NCBI GenBank assembly: GCA_963721365.1
Contig: CAVRJE010000023.1
Coordinates: 416,303 to 480,302 of the forward strand
Direction: 5' to 3'
DNA: 64,000 bases
Source: CAIQPS01 sp963721365
GTDB lineage: Bacteria; Actinomycetota; Thermoleophilia; RBG-16-64-13
The notes beneath the pieces were generated by a model. That model was not told the origin of the DNA, made no database searches, and was given only the letters and a program-made list of their open reading frames with translations. The number at the start of each line of letters is the position of its first letter. Within the stretch, counting starts at the first letter, position 1. Shown piece after piece: positions 42,837-57,732 of the stretch. A program made the translations under genes and the position numbers.

Positions 42837-44462
42837 ATGGAGGCAGGGTTGGAAGATATCGCGGAATCGAGGGTGCTCGTCGCGGAACTCATGGATGAGG
42901 AGATCATCGCCAAGCTGCGCGGCGGCATGCAGGTCGACGTCAAGTACGGCCTGAGTCACGCGCAACTCCTCGAGATCATCCCCGCGTATCACGGCATCAT
43001 CGTGCGCAGCGAGACGCTCATCGACAAGAGCCTGCTCGACGCCGCGACCAGTCTGCGCATCGTCGGCCGGGCCGGCTCCGGTCTGGACAACATCGACGTC
43101 CCTTATGCGACGCAGAAGGGGGTCATCGTCTGCAACACGCCGGAGAGCAACATCGTCTCCGCGGCGGAGCACACGATGGGCCTGCTTCTCGCGACCAGCC
43201 GCAACATCCCCTGGGCCGACCGCTTCATCAAGAGCGGCGCGTGGGGGCGCAAGCGGTTCGAGGGCAGCGAGCTGTATGCCAAGACTCTCGGCATCATCGG
43301 GTTGGGCCGAATAGGCAGCCTGGTCGCCCAGCGCGCCCGCGGCTTCGCCATGAAGGTGATCGCCTACGACCCCTACATCCCCTATTCCCGTTTCGGCAAT
43401 CTGAACGTGGAGAGGAGAGAGACGCTCGAGGATCTCCTGCGGGAGGCGGACTACATCAGCGTGCACACGCCGCGCACCAAAGAGACGCTCAACATGATCG
43501 GTGACACGCAGATCGCCATGATGAAGCCGGGCGTCCGCCTCGTCAATTGCGCCCGCGGCGGCCTCTTCAACGAAGAAGCCCTCTACCGGGGGATGAAATC
43601 GGGCCACATAGCCTCCCTCGGGGTCGATACCTGGGTGCACGAGCCGCAGGAGAGCAGCCCGCTCTACGAGTTCGACACCGTGGTGGGGACGCCGCACCTG
43701 GGCGCGTCGACGCTTGAGGCGTCCAGACGGGTGGGCGAGGAGGTGATCGCCGAGGTCATCAGCGGGCTTCGCGGCCAGATCGTCAAGAACGCGATCAACA
43801 TGCCGTCTCTCTCCGACGAGACGTTCACCAAGCTGCAGGCCTTCATCCGCCTCGCCGAGCAGATGGGCATCGTCTACCGGCAGATCCGGCGGGAGAGTGT
43901 CAAGCGGGTCGAGACGGTGTTCGCCGGCAAGGAGATAGACGAGCCCGAAGACGCGAGGATCCTTTCCTTGGTCGCTTTGAAGGGCATACTCGAGGGCATC
44001 ATGGCCTCCGGTACGGTCAATTTCGTCAACGCCGGCCTGCTCGCGGAGCAGACAGGCATCCAGGTGCGCGAAACGATCTCCCTCGAGAGCGGCGACTACC
44101 GCAACTTGATACGGCTGATCGTGACCGAGGGCGAGGACCGGGAATTCGTCATCGCAGGGACGGTCTTGGAGCGCAAGCACCCGCGGATCGTGCAGATAGG
44201 GGACTTCCCCATCGTGTTCGTGCCCGAGGGCCGGATGGCCTACGTCCCACACAAGAACGTCCCAGGCGTTATCGGCCGGGTGGGGACGATCATGGGCGAA
44301 TACGGCGTGAACATCTCCCGCATGGTGACGTCGAGCGGCGACAACAACGTCTCCCGCGATTCGATCATGCTCCTGGGGCTCGATAACGACGTCCCCCAGG
44401 AGGCGATAGACCGGTGCCTCGAGATGGACGAGATCTACGAGATGAAGATCATCGATTTCTGA
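42837..44462 (+). CDS. serA: D-3-phosphoglycerate dehydrogenase (long, ACT-domain type)
   Basis: The 541-residue protein is the long form of SerA. It has the substrate/nucleotide-binding core (GRAGSGLDNIDVPYATQKGV, TLGIIGLGRIGSLVAQRARG, LVNCARGGLFNEEALYRGMK), the catalytic histidine region GTPHLGASTLEASRRVGEEV, an intervening ASB-like domain and a C-terminal ACT domain (YVPHKNVPGVIGRVGTIMGE). It oxidises 3-phosphoglycerate in serine synthesis; the ACT domain usually senses serine. The long antisense reading frame over it is a codon-bias shadow. Confidence 0.94.
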   Translation: MEAGLEDIAESRVLVAELMDEEIIAKLRGGMQVDVKYGLSHAQLLEIIPAYHGIIVRSETLIDKSLLDAATSLRIVGRAGSGLDNIDVPYATQKGVIVCNTPESNIVSAAEHTMGLLLATSRNIPWADRFIKSGAWGRKRFEGSELYAKTLGIIGLGRIGSLVAQRARGFAMKVIAYDPYIPYSRFGNLNVERRETLEDLLREADYISVHTPRTKETLNMIGDTQIAMMKPGVRLVNCARGGLFNEEALYRGMKSGHIASLGVDTWVHEPQESSPLYEFDTVVGTPHLGASTLEASRRVGEEVIAEVISGLRGQIVKNAINMPSLSDETFTKLQAFIRLAEQMGIVYRQIRRESVKRVETVFAGKEIDEPEDARILSLVALKGILEGIMASGTVNFVNAGLLAEQTGIQVRETISLESGDYRNLIRLIVTEGEDREFVIAGTVLERKHPRIVQIGDFPIVFVPEGRMAYVPHKNVPGVIGRVGTIMGEYGVNISRMVTSSGDNNVSRDSIMLLGLDNDVPQEAIDRCLEMDEIYEMKIIDF

Positions 44463-44739
44463 GCACCGACCTCTCCAGCCAACAGGCTGTGAAGCCTGCG
44501 AAGGCTCGCGCAGGCCTCAGTGGAACAGACGAGGCCCGAAAGTGATTAGAATGGCACACGCGCGGCTTCTCGGCGAACAAGGCCCCAGAGTGGAGCCTCC
44601 CGAGGCGGTTGCCTTCTGGGAAGCGCGCGCCGGGAGAAAGGATGAAAGGAGGGGCCACCGAGCATCATTCGGCGCTCGTCGCCGCCTGTTGTGATTCTTT
44701 GGCGTTGTCCATAACAAGAAGTGTGAGGTGCGACCCGCA

Positions 44740-46065
44740 ATGCCCGTATCCCGATCACGCCGCGTCTTTTTCTGCAGCGCACTCGTGCTGCTACTCGTAG
44801 CCGTTGGTCTCTTCGCCGCTGCGTGCGGTGGCGAGACGACCACGACGACGGCCGCACCGCCTGCTACCACCGCGACCACAGCCGCGCCGCCGGCCACAAC
44901 GGCCACGACCGCCGCACCGGCCGAGACGACAACGACGGCCGCCGCGACGAACAAGGAGTTCACGTTCGGCGTGCTGCTCGTGGGCCCCTACAACGACCAC
45001 GGCTGGAGCCAGGCCAACTACGAAGGCGGCACCTACGTGGAATCCAAGCTCCCCGGAGCCAAGATGATCTACGTCGATAAGGTGAACAGCGCCGACCGCC
45101 CGGGCACCACGCCGGAGCAGTTGGCCGAAGACCTTGTGAACCAGGGTGCCCAGATGGTCTTCTTCACCTCCGACGACATGAAGGACGGCGCCGTCGCCTT
45201 CGCCAAAGCCCACCCCGACATCCCGGTCCAGTTCACCTCTGGTGACAGCGCCTGGAAAGACGGCAAGGACTACCAGAACCTGCCCAACCTGAGCAACATC
45301 ATGGGGCAGATGGAGTACGGCAAGATGATCGCCGGCGCCGCCGCCGCTCTCACCACCCAGACCGGCAAGATCGGCTACCTCGGCCCGCTGATCAATGACG
45401 AGACCCGCCGTCTGGCCTCCTCGGTGTATCTGGGCGCGCTCTACGAGTGGACACAGGTGCTCAAGAAAGACCCGAAAGACCTCAAGTTCACCGTCAACTG
45501 GATCGGCTTCTGGTTCAACATCCCGGGCGTCACCTCCGACCCCACCCAGGTGGCCGACAACTTCTTCAACACTGGGTATGACGTGGTCGTGTCGGGCATC
45601 GACACCACCGAAGCCGTGGTCGAAGCGGGCAAACTCGCTGCTTCCGGCAAGAAGGTCTGGGCTGTGCCCTACGACTTCCCCGGCGCGCTCGATGAGGCCC
45701 CGACCGTTGCCCTGGGCGTCCCCTTCTTCAACTGGGGACCGGAATACCTGAAGGCCGTCACGGCGGCTCGCGACGGCAAATGGACGAGCTTCTGGAACTG
45801 GGTCGCTCCCGACTGGACCGACATCAACAATCCCGACACCTCCATCGTGGGCTTCAAGAAGGGCGAAGGCCTCTCGGCCGACGCTTCGGCCAAGGTCGAT
45901 GAGTTCATCAAAGCCCTCGCCGGTGGTCTCAACCTCTGGAAAGGCCCGCTCAACCTGCAGGACGGAGCCGCGTACCTCGCCGACGGGGTCGAAGCCACTC
46001 CGCAGCAGATCTGGTACCTGCCCCAGCTCCTGCAGGGCATGGAAGGCCAGAGCGTATCCGAATAG
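44740..46065 (+). CDS. BMP-family substrate-binding lipoprotein (nucleoside-type ABC importer)
   Basis: The 441-residue protein has a signal helix (FFCSALVLLLVAVGLFAAAC) ending in the lipobox cysteine C29. A Thr/Ala-rich linker of about 40 residues follows, then the BMP fold: FTFGVLLVGPYNDHGWSQAN, GAQMVFFTSDDMKDGAVAFA and YDVVVSGIDTTEAVVEAGKL. Such proteins bind purine nucleosides or related ligands. I prefer ATG 44740 to the in-frame GTG 44728; GAGG lies 11 bases upstream of the ATG. The ATPase and two permeases follow in the same direction. The 277 bases upstream (44463-44739) hold a short hairpin (44494-44515) and no clear riboswitch. Confidence 0.87.
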   Translation: MPVSRSRRVFFCSALVLLLVAVGLFAAACGGETTTTTAAPPATTATTAAPPATTATTAAPAETTTTAAATNKEFTFGVLLVGPYNDHGWSQANYEGGTYVESKLPGAKMIYVDKVNSADRPGTTPEQLAEDLVNQGAQMVFFTSDDMKDGAVAFAKAHPDIPVQFTSGDSAWKDGKDYQNLPNLSNIMGQMEYGKMIAGAAAALTTQTGKIGYLGPLINDETRRLASSVYLGALYEWTQVLKKDPKDLKFTVNWIGFWFNIPGVTSDPTQVADNFFNTGYDVVVSGIDTTEAVVEAGKLAASGKKVWAVPYDFPGALDEAPTVALGVPFFNWGPEYLKAVTAARDGKWTSFWNWVAPDWTDINNPDTSIVGFKKGEGLSADASAKVDEFIKALAGGLNLWKGPLNLQDGAAYLADGVEATPQQIWYLPQLLQGMEGQSVSE

Positions 46066-46096
46066 AGTTTGTCGCGTAGCCTGAGAAAGGATCCAG

Positions 46097-46127
46097 GAAA
46101 GGGGAGACCGTCCCGGTCTCCCCTTTC
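46097..46127 (+). terminator. Hairpin between binding-protein and ATPase genes
   Basis: A perfect 14-bp stem (GAAAGGGGAGACCG and complement) with loop TCC lies 32 bases after the stop. It is a likely partial terminator giving more binding protein than transporter, the same layout as in the liv operon. Confidence 0.7.
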
Positions 46128-46171
46128 TGGTTCTACCGAGCACCGCAGAACAGCACCGGGCCGGAGTTAGG

Positions 46172-47665
46172 GTGGAAGTACAGGTCAGAGATATCCGCAA
46201 GCATTTCGGCCCGGTCAAAGCCAACGACGGCATCACCCTGTCGGTGCCCGCGGGCACCATCCAGGGCATCCTCGGCGAGAACGGGGCCGGCAAGAGCACG
46301 CTGATGAAGATCCTGTCCGGTTTCCAGCCGGCGGACGGCGGGGAGATAGTGCTCGACGGCAAGGTCGTCGCCATGCGCTCCCCGGCCGACGCCATCCACC
46401 ACGGCGTGGGCATGCTGCACCAGGACCCTCTGGACTTCCCTCCCATGCGCGTGGTCGACAACCTGCTTATCGGCGCCCCCGGGCGGCTCATCCCCCGGCG
46501 TGCGGAGGCGGCCAAAGCCGTGGCCGAACTGGCCGGAGCGTTGGGGCTCTCGATCGACCTCAAAGCCGACGTCGAGTCTCTCACGGTAGGCGAGCGCCAG
46601 CAGCTCGAGCTCCTCCGCCTTCTTTGGCTGGGAGCGCGGGTTCTCATTCTCGACGAGCCGACCACCGGGATCAGCGCCACCCAGCGGGAGCAGCTCTTCG
46701 ACACGCTCCGCCGCCTCGCGGCACAGGGCAAGACCGTCCTCTTCGTGTCTCACAAGCTGGAGGAGGTGCAGGACCTCTGCACCCGCGTCGCCGTGCTCAG
46801 GCAGGGCCGGCTCATCGGGGAGGCGCTTCCTCCGTTCCAGGTCGATCGCCTGGTCTCCATGATGTTCGAACGCGAGGTTTCCCCGGGAGAGCGGATGTCG
46901 TGCGCACCCGGAGACAGCCTCTTCCGCGTGGCGGGCCTGAGCGCCGAGCACGGCCGCATCAGACTTGACGGGGTCGACCTCGATGTCCGCCGGGGCGAGA
47001 CCATCGGGTTGGCGGGGATGGAGGGCAGCGGACAGAGCGTGTTCCTGCGCGCCTGCGCGGGACTGATCCCCACCACCGGGGGCCGCGTCTACCTGGAGGA
47101 CGCCGACCTGGCCGGCAAGAACTATCACCATTTCAAGAAGAGAGGGATCGCGTACGTGCCGGCCTCGCGGCTGGAGGAGGGCCTTATCCCCGGGCTTTCG
47201 CTCACCGACCATTTCCTCCTCACCCAGAGGAAGCCGGGCCTGTTCATCGACCGGGAGAGCGGCCGAAGACTGGCGAAGGAGCGCATCGCCGAGTACAACA
47301 TCAAGGGGACGCCGGCCAGTCCCGTGGAGTCCCTCTCCGGCGGCAACCAGCAGCGGGCGCTGCTGGCCCTCGTCAGGCCGAGCTCCAAGGTCATGCTGCT
47401 GGAGCAACCCACGCGGGGGCTGGACATCGAATCGGTCATCTACCTGTGGACCAAGCTGAAGGAGCGCTGCAACCAGGGAGGAGCGATCATCTTCACGTCG
47501 AGCGACCTGGACGAACTGCTCCGTTACAGCGATCGGATCCTGGTGTTCTTCGCCGGCAAGGTCTCCGGGCCGCTCCAGTCCACGAGCACCAGCGTCGAAC
47601 AACTCGGGCACCTCATAGGCGGCCGTGATGTTGGAGGCGGCGAGGTAGGGGGCCCAGATGTCTGA
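46172..47665 (+). CDS. Nucleoside-type ABC transporter ATPase (two NBDs)
   Basis: The 497-residue protein has two fused ATPase domains. The first has Walker A GENGAGKST, the signature-like LTVGERQQLELLRLLWLGAR and Walker B VLILDEPTTG. The second has a degenerate Walker A (GMEGSGQS) but keeps SLSGGNQQRALLALV and a Walker B-like MLLEQPTRGLD, as usual for this family. The start is GTG 46172. It overlaps the first permease gene by eight bases. Confidence 0.88.
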   Translation: MEVQVRDIRKHFGPVKANDGITLSVPAGTIQGILGENGAGKSTLMKILSGFQPADGGEIVLDGKVVAMRSPADAIHHGVGMLHQDPLDFPPMRVVDNLLIGAPGRLIPRRAEAAKAVAELAGALGLSIDLKADVESLTVGERQQLELLRLLWLGARVLILDEPTTGISATQREQLFDTLRRLAAQGKTVLFVSHKLEEVQDLCTRVAVLRQGRLIGEALPPFQVDRLVSMMFEREVSPGERMSCAPGDSLFRVAGLSAEHGRIRLDGVDLDVRRGETIGLAGMEGSGQSVFLRACAGLIPTTGGRVYLEDADLAGKNYHHFKKRGIAYVPASRLEEGLIPGLSLTDHFLLTQRKPGLFIDRESGRRLAKERIAEYNIKGTPASPVESLSGGNQQRALLALVRPSSKVMLLEQPTRGLDIESVIYLWTKLKERCNQGGAIIFTSSDLDELLRYSDRILVFFAGKVSGPLQSTSTSVEQLGHLIGGRDVGGGEVGGPDV

Positions 47666-48739
47666 GCAGCGCAGCCGCTTCACCCGGGAGAAGTGGATCG
47701 ACATTGGGATCCAGGTGGGCGCTCTGGCGCTGGCCATGGTCTTTACCACCATCATCCTCCTGGCCGCCGGCGCTCCCCCGCTCGCCGCCTACAAGGAGAT
47801 CATCACGGGCGCCTTTGGGTCGGTCACCGGCTTCTCCAACGTACTCGTGGCCTGGGTGCCGCTGCTGCTCGCCGCGTCGGGCGTGCTGGTGACGTTCGCC
47901 GCCGGTCTGTGGAACATCGGGGTGGAGGGGCAGATCGTCTTCGGAGCGGTGCTCACCACCTGGGTGCTCCGGCTCCTGCAGGACACGAGCCTCTCCCCCG
48001 CGGTCATCATCATCGTGGCCATTGCTCGCCGGCATGGTAGGGGGCGCCCTGTGGGCCGGCCTCGCCGGGGTCCTCAAGACCTTCGGGGGAGTGAACGAGA
48101 TCTTCGGAGGGCTGGGCCTGAACTACGTCGCCGCCGCGCTGACGCTCTGGCTGATCTTCGGTCCGTGGAAGCGCCCGGGCATCGGCTCGATGAGCGGCAC
48201 CGAGCCGTTCCCGGACCAGGCTGGCCCTGCCGACGATCGCCGGCCTGCGCCTGAGCCCCTGGTCGCTGGGCCTGGGGATCCTGGCGGTCATCGTGGTATA
48301 CATCCTGCTGGAAAGGACCTATTTCGGGCTCAAGCTCAAGGCGACCGGGGCCAGCAACCGAGCCGCGTTCCTGCTCGGCGTGCCCACCTGGCAGTACGGG
48401 ATGCTTGCGTTCCTCGTCTGCGGCGCACTCGCCGGGCTGGCGGGGGCCGTGCAGGTGACGGCCGTCTACCACCGGCTGATCCCGTCCATCTCCAGCGGGT
48501 ACGGCTATCTGGGCCTGATGATCGGCATGCTCATCCTCTATCGCGCGATATGGGTGGCTCCGGTCGCCCTGTTCTTCGCGGCGCTCAACATCGGCAGCAT
48601 CCAGCTCCCCATCGTGCTCAAGCTCGACTCGACCCTGTCGGGGGTGCTTCAGGGCGCGCTCGTGCTGTTCGTCATCTTGGTCGAGGGAGCTCGCCAGCGC
48701 TATCTTCACCGGTCGCGCGTCCGGATAGGGAGTAGCTGA
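47658..48739 (+). CDS. Nucleoside-type ABC transporter permease 1; two frameshifts
   Basis: Removing one base at about 48024 and one at about 48220 restores a 359-residue permease. It reads VGALALAMVFTTIILLAAGA, TFAAGLWNIGVEGQIVFGAV, then NEIFGGLGLNYVAAALTLWL, and after the second join LERTYFGLKLKATGASNRAA with the loop typical of COG4603 permeases. It pairs with the next permease. Its TGA overlaps the next ATG by one base. Two breaks of the same sign in one conserved gene point to sequence errors. Confidence 0.78.
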
Positions 48740-49739
48740 TGGACGGCCCGACCATCGTCGTCGGCCTGGCCGGCGTCCTCGCGACCGCCGCGCCTATCGT
48801 GGTGGCCGCCATCGGCGAGACGTTCGCCGAGCGGTCCGGGGTCATCAACCTGTCGGTCAACGGCTCCATCCTGCTCTCGGCCATGGGCAGCTTCGCGGTG
48901 GCCGTGACCACCGGCAGCCTGGTCGCTCGGCTTCATCACCGGGGCGGCGATCGGGGCGGCGGTCGCCCTCATCGTGGCGTTCGGCAGCATCACGCTGCGG
49001 CAGTCGCAGGTGGCGATCGGCTTCGTCCTCACGCTCTTCTGCCGGGACCTTTCCTACTTCCTGGGCAACCCGTTCATGGGAGAAAAGGGGCCGCGGCTTG
49101 CCGTGCATCCCATCCCAGGCCTGGAGAAGATCCCCATCCTCGGCACCCTGTTCTTCAAGCACGACATCATGACCTACTTCAGCTTCGTCCTGATCGTCGT
49201 GGCCTGGTGGTGGATCTTCCGCACCCGGCCCGGGCTGACCCTGCGGGCGGTGGGCGAACGCCCGGCGGCGGCCTTCGCCCGCGGGGCCCAGGTCAACGCG
49301 CTCCGATACGTCTACACGATGCTCGGCGGAGCGCTGGTGGGCCTGGCCGGGCCCGATGTTCTCCCTCAGCGTGAAGGCCGGCTGGAAGGGCACGATCTCC
49401 GGTCTGGACGGCCTGGGCTGGATCGTCCTGGCCATCGTCATCTTCGGCGCGTGGAACCCGGTGCGGGTGGCCCTCGGCGCCTACCTGTTCGGACTGTTGC
49501 AGTGGCTCAGCGTGGTCCTGCAGCCCAACCTCCAGGGCATCCCCTCCCAGGTGCTGCAGGTGGCCCCGTTCCCGCTGATGATCCTCACCCTCCTGCTGGT
49601 GAACATCGGCAACGCCGAGTGGGTGGAGCGGGTGCTCGCCTCCCTGCCGGAGCAGTCGCGCAAGCGGGTCGCCCGCGTTCTTCGCTCGCTACGCGTGGTG
49701 CAGCCCCGGAGTCTCGGCGTGCCTTTTGAACCTGATTGA
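48739..49739 (+). CDS. Nucleoside-type ABC transporter permease 2; two frameshifts
   Basis: Removing one base at about 48925 and one at about 49355 gives a 332-residue permease. ETFAERSGVINLSVNGSILL is the family start (COG1079 type). GSITLRQSQVAIGFVLTLFC follows the first join; RTRPGLTLRAVGERPAAAFA is the coupling loop; and after the second join FSLSVKAGWKGTISGLDGLG and IFGAWNPVRVALGAYLFGLL are typical. It is the last gene of the transporter. Confidence 0.78.
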
Positions 49740-49940
49740 GCCCCCTCCGAGGGCCCGCTCGCAGGCGCGCGGGATTGGCCATTGGTACAGGCGATAGGGG
49801 CCGATCGCGGCCACGTGGATAGGTGCGGAAGGGTAGCCCGCTGGTATGCTAACTCACACTGGATAAGCCGCGCTGGGCTGTCCAGAGACACGTAACAGCT
49901 CCAGGGGTGGCGCTAGACTGATGAGACGCATGTCCATGCT

Positions 49941-54467
<4,527 letters not shown>

Positions 54468-54469
54468 CC

Positions 54470-55960
54470 ATGGCACGGGAACGCGAATTCCTCGATCAAC
54501 CCCGTCAGGACGTGAGCTACCGGCCGGTCTCGGAACGGCTGAAGGACTTTCGCTCGGTCGATGTACCACTCACCGACAGCGAGATCCACGAGCAGGCTTC
54601 ACGCTGCATGGACTGCGGCACCCCCTTCTGCCACGGGTCGAGCACGGGCTGCCCCCTCGGCAACATCATTCCCGAGTGCAATGAAGCCGTGTACAACGGT
54701 CACTGGAAAGAGGCGCTCGACCTGCTCCTCGCCACCAACGTCTTTCCTGAGTTCACCGGGCGCATCTGCCCCGCTCCCTGCGAGGGCGCTTGTGTGCTGG
54801 GCCTCATCCGCCCGGCGGTGAACATCTGCAAGATCGAGCTGGCCATTATCGAGCAGGGCTTCCGCCTCGGTTACGTCACGGCCGAGCCGTGCCGAGTGCG
54901 CCGGGCCGAGCGAGTGGCCGTGGTGGGTTCCGGTCCCGCGGGGCTGGCCACCGCCCAGGTACTCAACCGGGCGGGCTACAACGTGACTGTCTACGAGAAG
55001 GACGAGAAACCGGGCGGACTGCTGCGCTACGGCATACCCGACTTCAAACTGGAGAAATGGGTGGTCGACCGGCGCATCGACCTCATGGCCCGCGAAGGCG
55101 TGCAGTTCCAGTGCGGCGTGAACGTCGGCGACGACATCTCCTACAAGTACCTGCGCGACCGTTACGAGGCCATCGTGCTGGCCGGCGGCGCAGGCGTGCC
55201 CCGCGACCTGGCCGTGCCGGGGCGAGAACTGGGCGGCATTCACTTCGCCATGGACTTCCTCACCCAGCAAAACCGGCTGGTCGGCGGCGAGCCCCTCGGC
55301 TGTGAGGAGCGCATCAGCGCCGCGGGCAAGAACGTCGTCGTCATAGGCGGCGGTGACACCGGCTCCGACTGCATCGGCACGGCCCGCCGCCAGGGCGCGG
55401 CCGACGTGGTGCAGCTCGAGATCCTGCCCGAGCCGCCGGCCACCCGCTCGGAATCGACCCCCTGGCCGCAGTGGCCCCTCATGCTGCGCGAATCGAGCAG
55501 CCACAAAGAGGGCGCCCTCCGGCGCTGGAGCGTCGACACCACCGGCTTCACCGGCGAGGGCGGCGTGGTCAAGCAGGTACAGTGCGTAGAGGTGGAGTGG
55601 GCCTACGACCAGGCGGCGGGGCGGGTCTGTCCGCGCAGGGTCGAGGGCTCGGACTTTTCAGTCGATGCCGAGCTTGTGCTCATCGCAATGGGCTTCGTCG
55701 CTCCCAGCCGTATCGGGCTGGTCGAGGCCCTCGGCATCGCCAAGGATCCCCGCGGCTTCATCGCCCGAGACGAGCGTCACATGACCAGCGTCGAGGGCGT
55801 GTTTGTGACCGGCGACATGCGCAATGGGGCATCGCTGGTCGTGCGTGCCATCGGTGACGGCATGCAAACGGCTCGGAAAGTAATGGCCCATCTATCGGCC
55901 CCACGGCAGGCTTTACGCCTACTAGGAGTAAGTCAAGACCCAGCAACAGAAAGGAAATAG
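54470..55960 (+). CDS. gltD: Glutamate synthase, small subunit
   Basis: The 496-residue protein is GltD. Cysteines CMDCGTPFCHGSSTGCPLG bind Fe-S clusters, VAVVGSGPAGLATAQVLNRA is the FAD-binding motif and VVVIGGGDTGSDCIGTARRQ the NADPH-binding motif. It feeds electrons to GltB. It starts two bases after the gltB stop and is followed by glnA three bases later, so the three genes form one nitrogen-assimilation unit. Confidence 0.95.
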   Translation: MAREREFLDQPRQDVSYRPVSERLKDFRSVDVPLTDSEIHEQASRCMDCGTPFCHGSSTGCPLGNIIPECNEAVYNGHWKEALDLLLATNVFPEFTGRICPAPCEGACVLGLIRPAVNICKIELAIIEQGFRLGYVTAEPCRVRRAERVAVVGSGPAGLATAQVLNRAGYNVTVYEKDEKPGGLLRYGIPDFKLEKWVVDRRIDLMAREGVQFQCGVNVGDDISYKYLRDRYEAIVLAGGAGVPRDLAVPGRELGGIHFAMDFLTQQNRLVGGEPLGCEERISAAGKNVVVIGGGDTGSDCIGTARRQGAADVVQLEILPEPPATRSESTPWPQWPLMLRESSSHKEGALRRWSVDTTGFTGEGGVVKQVQCVEVEWAYDQAAGRVCPRRVEGSDFSVDAELVLIAMGFVAPSRIGLVEALGIAKDPRGFIARDERHMTSVEGVFVTGDMRNGASLVVRAIGDGMQTARKVMAHLSAPRQALRLLGVSQDPATERK

Positions 55961-55963
55961 TTG

Positions 55964-57301
55964 ATGGCAGACAAGAAACTCACCGCGCAGGACGTCCTCA
56001 AGATCGTCGAGGACAAGCAGATCAAGTTCGTCCGGTTCTGGTTCACGGATGTGCTCGGCTTTCTCAAGAGCTTCGCCGTGACCCCGGCCGAGCTCGAAGG
56101 CGCCTTTGAAGAGGGCATGGGCTTCGACGGCTCGTCGATCGACGGCTTCGCCCGCATCGAGGAGTCCGACATGGTGGCCTACCCCGATCCCAGCACCTTC
56201 ACTCTGCTGCCCTGGCGCGCCGGCGCCGGCGGCACCGCCCGCATGTTCTGCGACATCAAGCAGCCCAACGGCGAGCCGTTCGATGGCGATCCGCGCAACG
56301 TGCTGAGGAAGGTCGTCGCCAGGGCGGAGGCCATGGGCTACACCATGTACTGTCGGCCCGGAGCTCGAGTTCTTCTACTTCAAGGACAGCAATGGCACCG
56401 AGGTCCTCGACCACGGCGGCTACTTCGACCTGACCACTCTCGACGCCGGTAGCGACCTGCGCCGCGACACCATCAACGCTCTGCACGCGATGGGCATCCA
56501 GGTGGAGTACTCCCACCACGAAGTGGCCCCGTCACAGCACGAGATCGACCTGCGCTACAAAGACGTGCGTCACCATGGCCGACCAGGTCATGACCTACCG
56601 CCTGACCGTCAAGGAGATCGCGGCCGCCCACGGCGTGTACGCCACCTTCATGCCCAAGCCCATGTTCGGCGTGAACGGCTCCGGGATGCACGTCCACCAG
56701 TCGCTCTTCAAGGGCCGCGGCAACGCGTTCTTCGACGCCAGCGACGAGTACAACCTCTCGGCGAGTCGGCAAGTCCTACATCGCCGGCCTCCTGGCCCAC
56801 ATCAAGGAGATCGCCCTGGTCACCAACCAGTGGATCAACTCCTACAAGCGGCTGGTCCCGGGTTACGAAGCCCCGGTCTACATCTGCTGGTCGCGCCGCA
56901 ACCGCTCCGCCATGGTGCGCGTGCCGCTTTACAAGCCGGGCAAAGAGAACGCCACCCGCGTCGAACTCCGTAACCCCGACCCGGCCTGCAACCCGTACCT
57001 GGCCTTCGCCGCGATGCTGGCCGCCGGCCTGGACGGTATCGAGAAGGGCATGACCCTACCGCCCGAGGCGAGCAACAACATCTACGAGATGACCGAAGCC
57101 GAGCGAGATGAGGCGGGCATCGACTCGCTGCCCGAAGACCTGTACAACGCCATCCAGGAGTTCGAGAAGTCGAGCTTCGTGCGCGAGGCGCTCGGCGATC
57201 ACGTCTGCGACTTTCTGGTGCGGAACAAGTGGGCGGAGTGGGACGAGTACAAGACCCTCGTCACTCCCTACGAGATCTCGCGCTACCTTTCCATCCTCTA
57301 G
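55964..57301 (+). CDS. glnA: Glutamine synthetase type I; three frameshifts
   Basis: Removing one base at about 56354, 56568 and 56764 restores a 444-residue glutamine synthetase. It reads RFWFTDVLGFLKSFAV, FEEGMGFDGSSIDGFARIEE, then CGPELEFFYF, VEYSHHEVAPSQHEIDLRY, TMADQVMTYRLTVKEIAAAH, MFGVNGSGMHVHQSLFKGRG, GKSYIAGLLAHIKEIALVTN and AMVRVPLYKPGKENATRVEL. These are the metal- and ATP-binding blocks in normal order. It condenses ammonia with glutamate. The length fits GSI-alpha, and the adenylylation tyrosine block of GSI-beta is not seen. It is preceded by AAGGAAATAG. Three same-sign breaks in an essential, otherwise perfect gene argue for sequence errors. Confidence 0.85.
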
Positions 57302-57320
57302 ACAGCGCCACCCTGCTGTG

Positions 57321-57357
57321 GCCCGGCGGCCGAAAGGCCGCCGGGCTTCTTTTTGTT
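57321..57357 (+). terminator. Rho-independent terminator after glnA
   Basis: GCCCGGCGGCC pairs with GGCCGCCGGGC around a GAAA tetraloop, followed by TTCTTTTTGTT. It lies 20 bases past the glnA stop. Confidence 0.9.
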
Positions 57358-57371
57358 ACTGCCTGGTTCGT

Positions 57372-57452
57372 CGCGGTGGGCGCATATGTCCGCTCCGGCC
57401 GCGCACCGCGGTAGCGGCGCGACTCCTCCCCCGGACACATGCGCCCACCGCG
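57372..57452. repeat. Long inverted repeat downstream of glnA
   Basis: CGCGGTGGGCGCATATGTCC (57372-57391) is the inverted match of 57433-57452 with a single mismatch, over a 41-base spacer that is itself GC-rich and palindromic. The whole 57358-57732 stretch contains no convincing gene. It may be a remnant of a mobile element or a structured RNA; its function is unknown. Confidence 0.6.
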
Positions 57453-57732
57453 AAAAGACATACCGCCTCAACACGACGCCCTCGGCCTTTCGGCCTTCGG
57501 GATGGGCAATGGCCTTTGGCGTGGTGCTCAGCTTCGCAGGCGGTGGACAAATCGCTACGTAGCCGCTAGGAGCAGTAGTCCTGTACGACGTGGTGGCCGC
57601 GGAGCTGCCGCCCTGTTTCCGGACCAGCCGCAGCAGGACGGCCCAGGGAAACGGTGCCTCCGGCCCCGACGCGTTGTACTATCGAATGCAGACAGGCGCG
57701 TGGCGCCGCAACCGGCGACAAGGAGGAACTCT

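Noticed and set aside
44463..44739. Purine riboswitch before the BMP-type lipoprotein gene
   Set aside because: No purine-aptamer core could be recognised; only a simple hairpin at 44494-44515.
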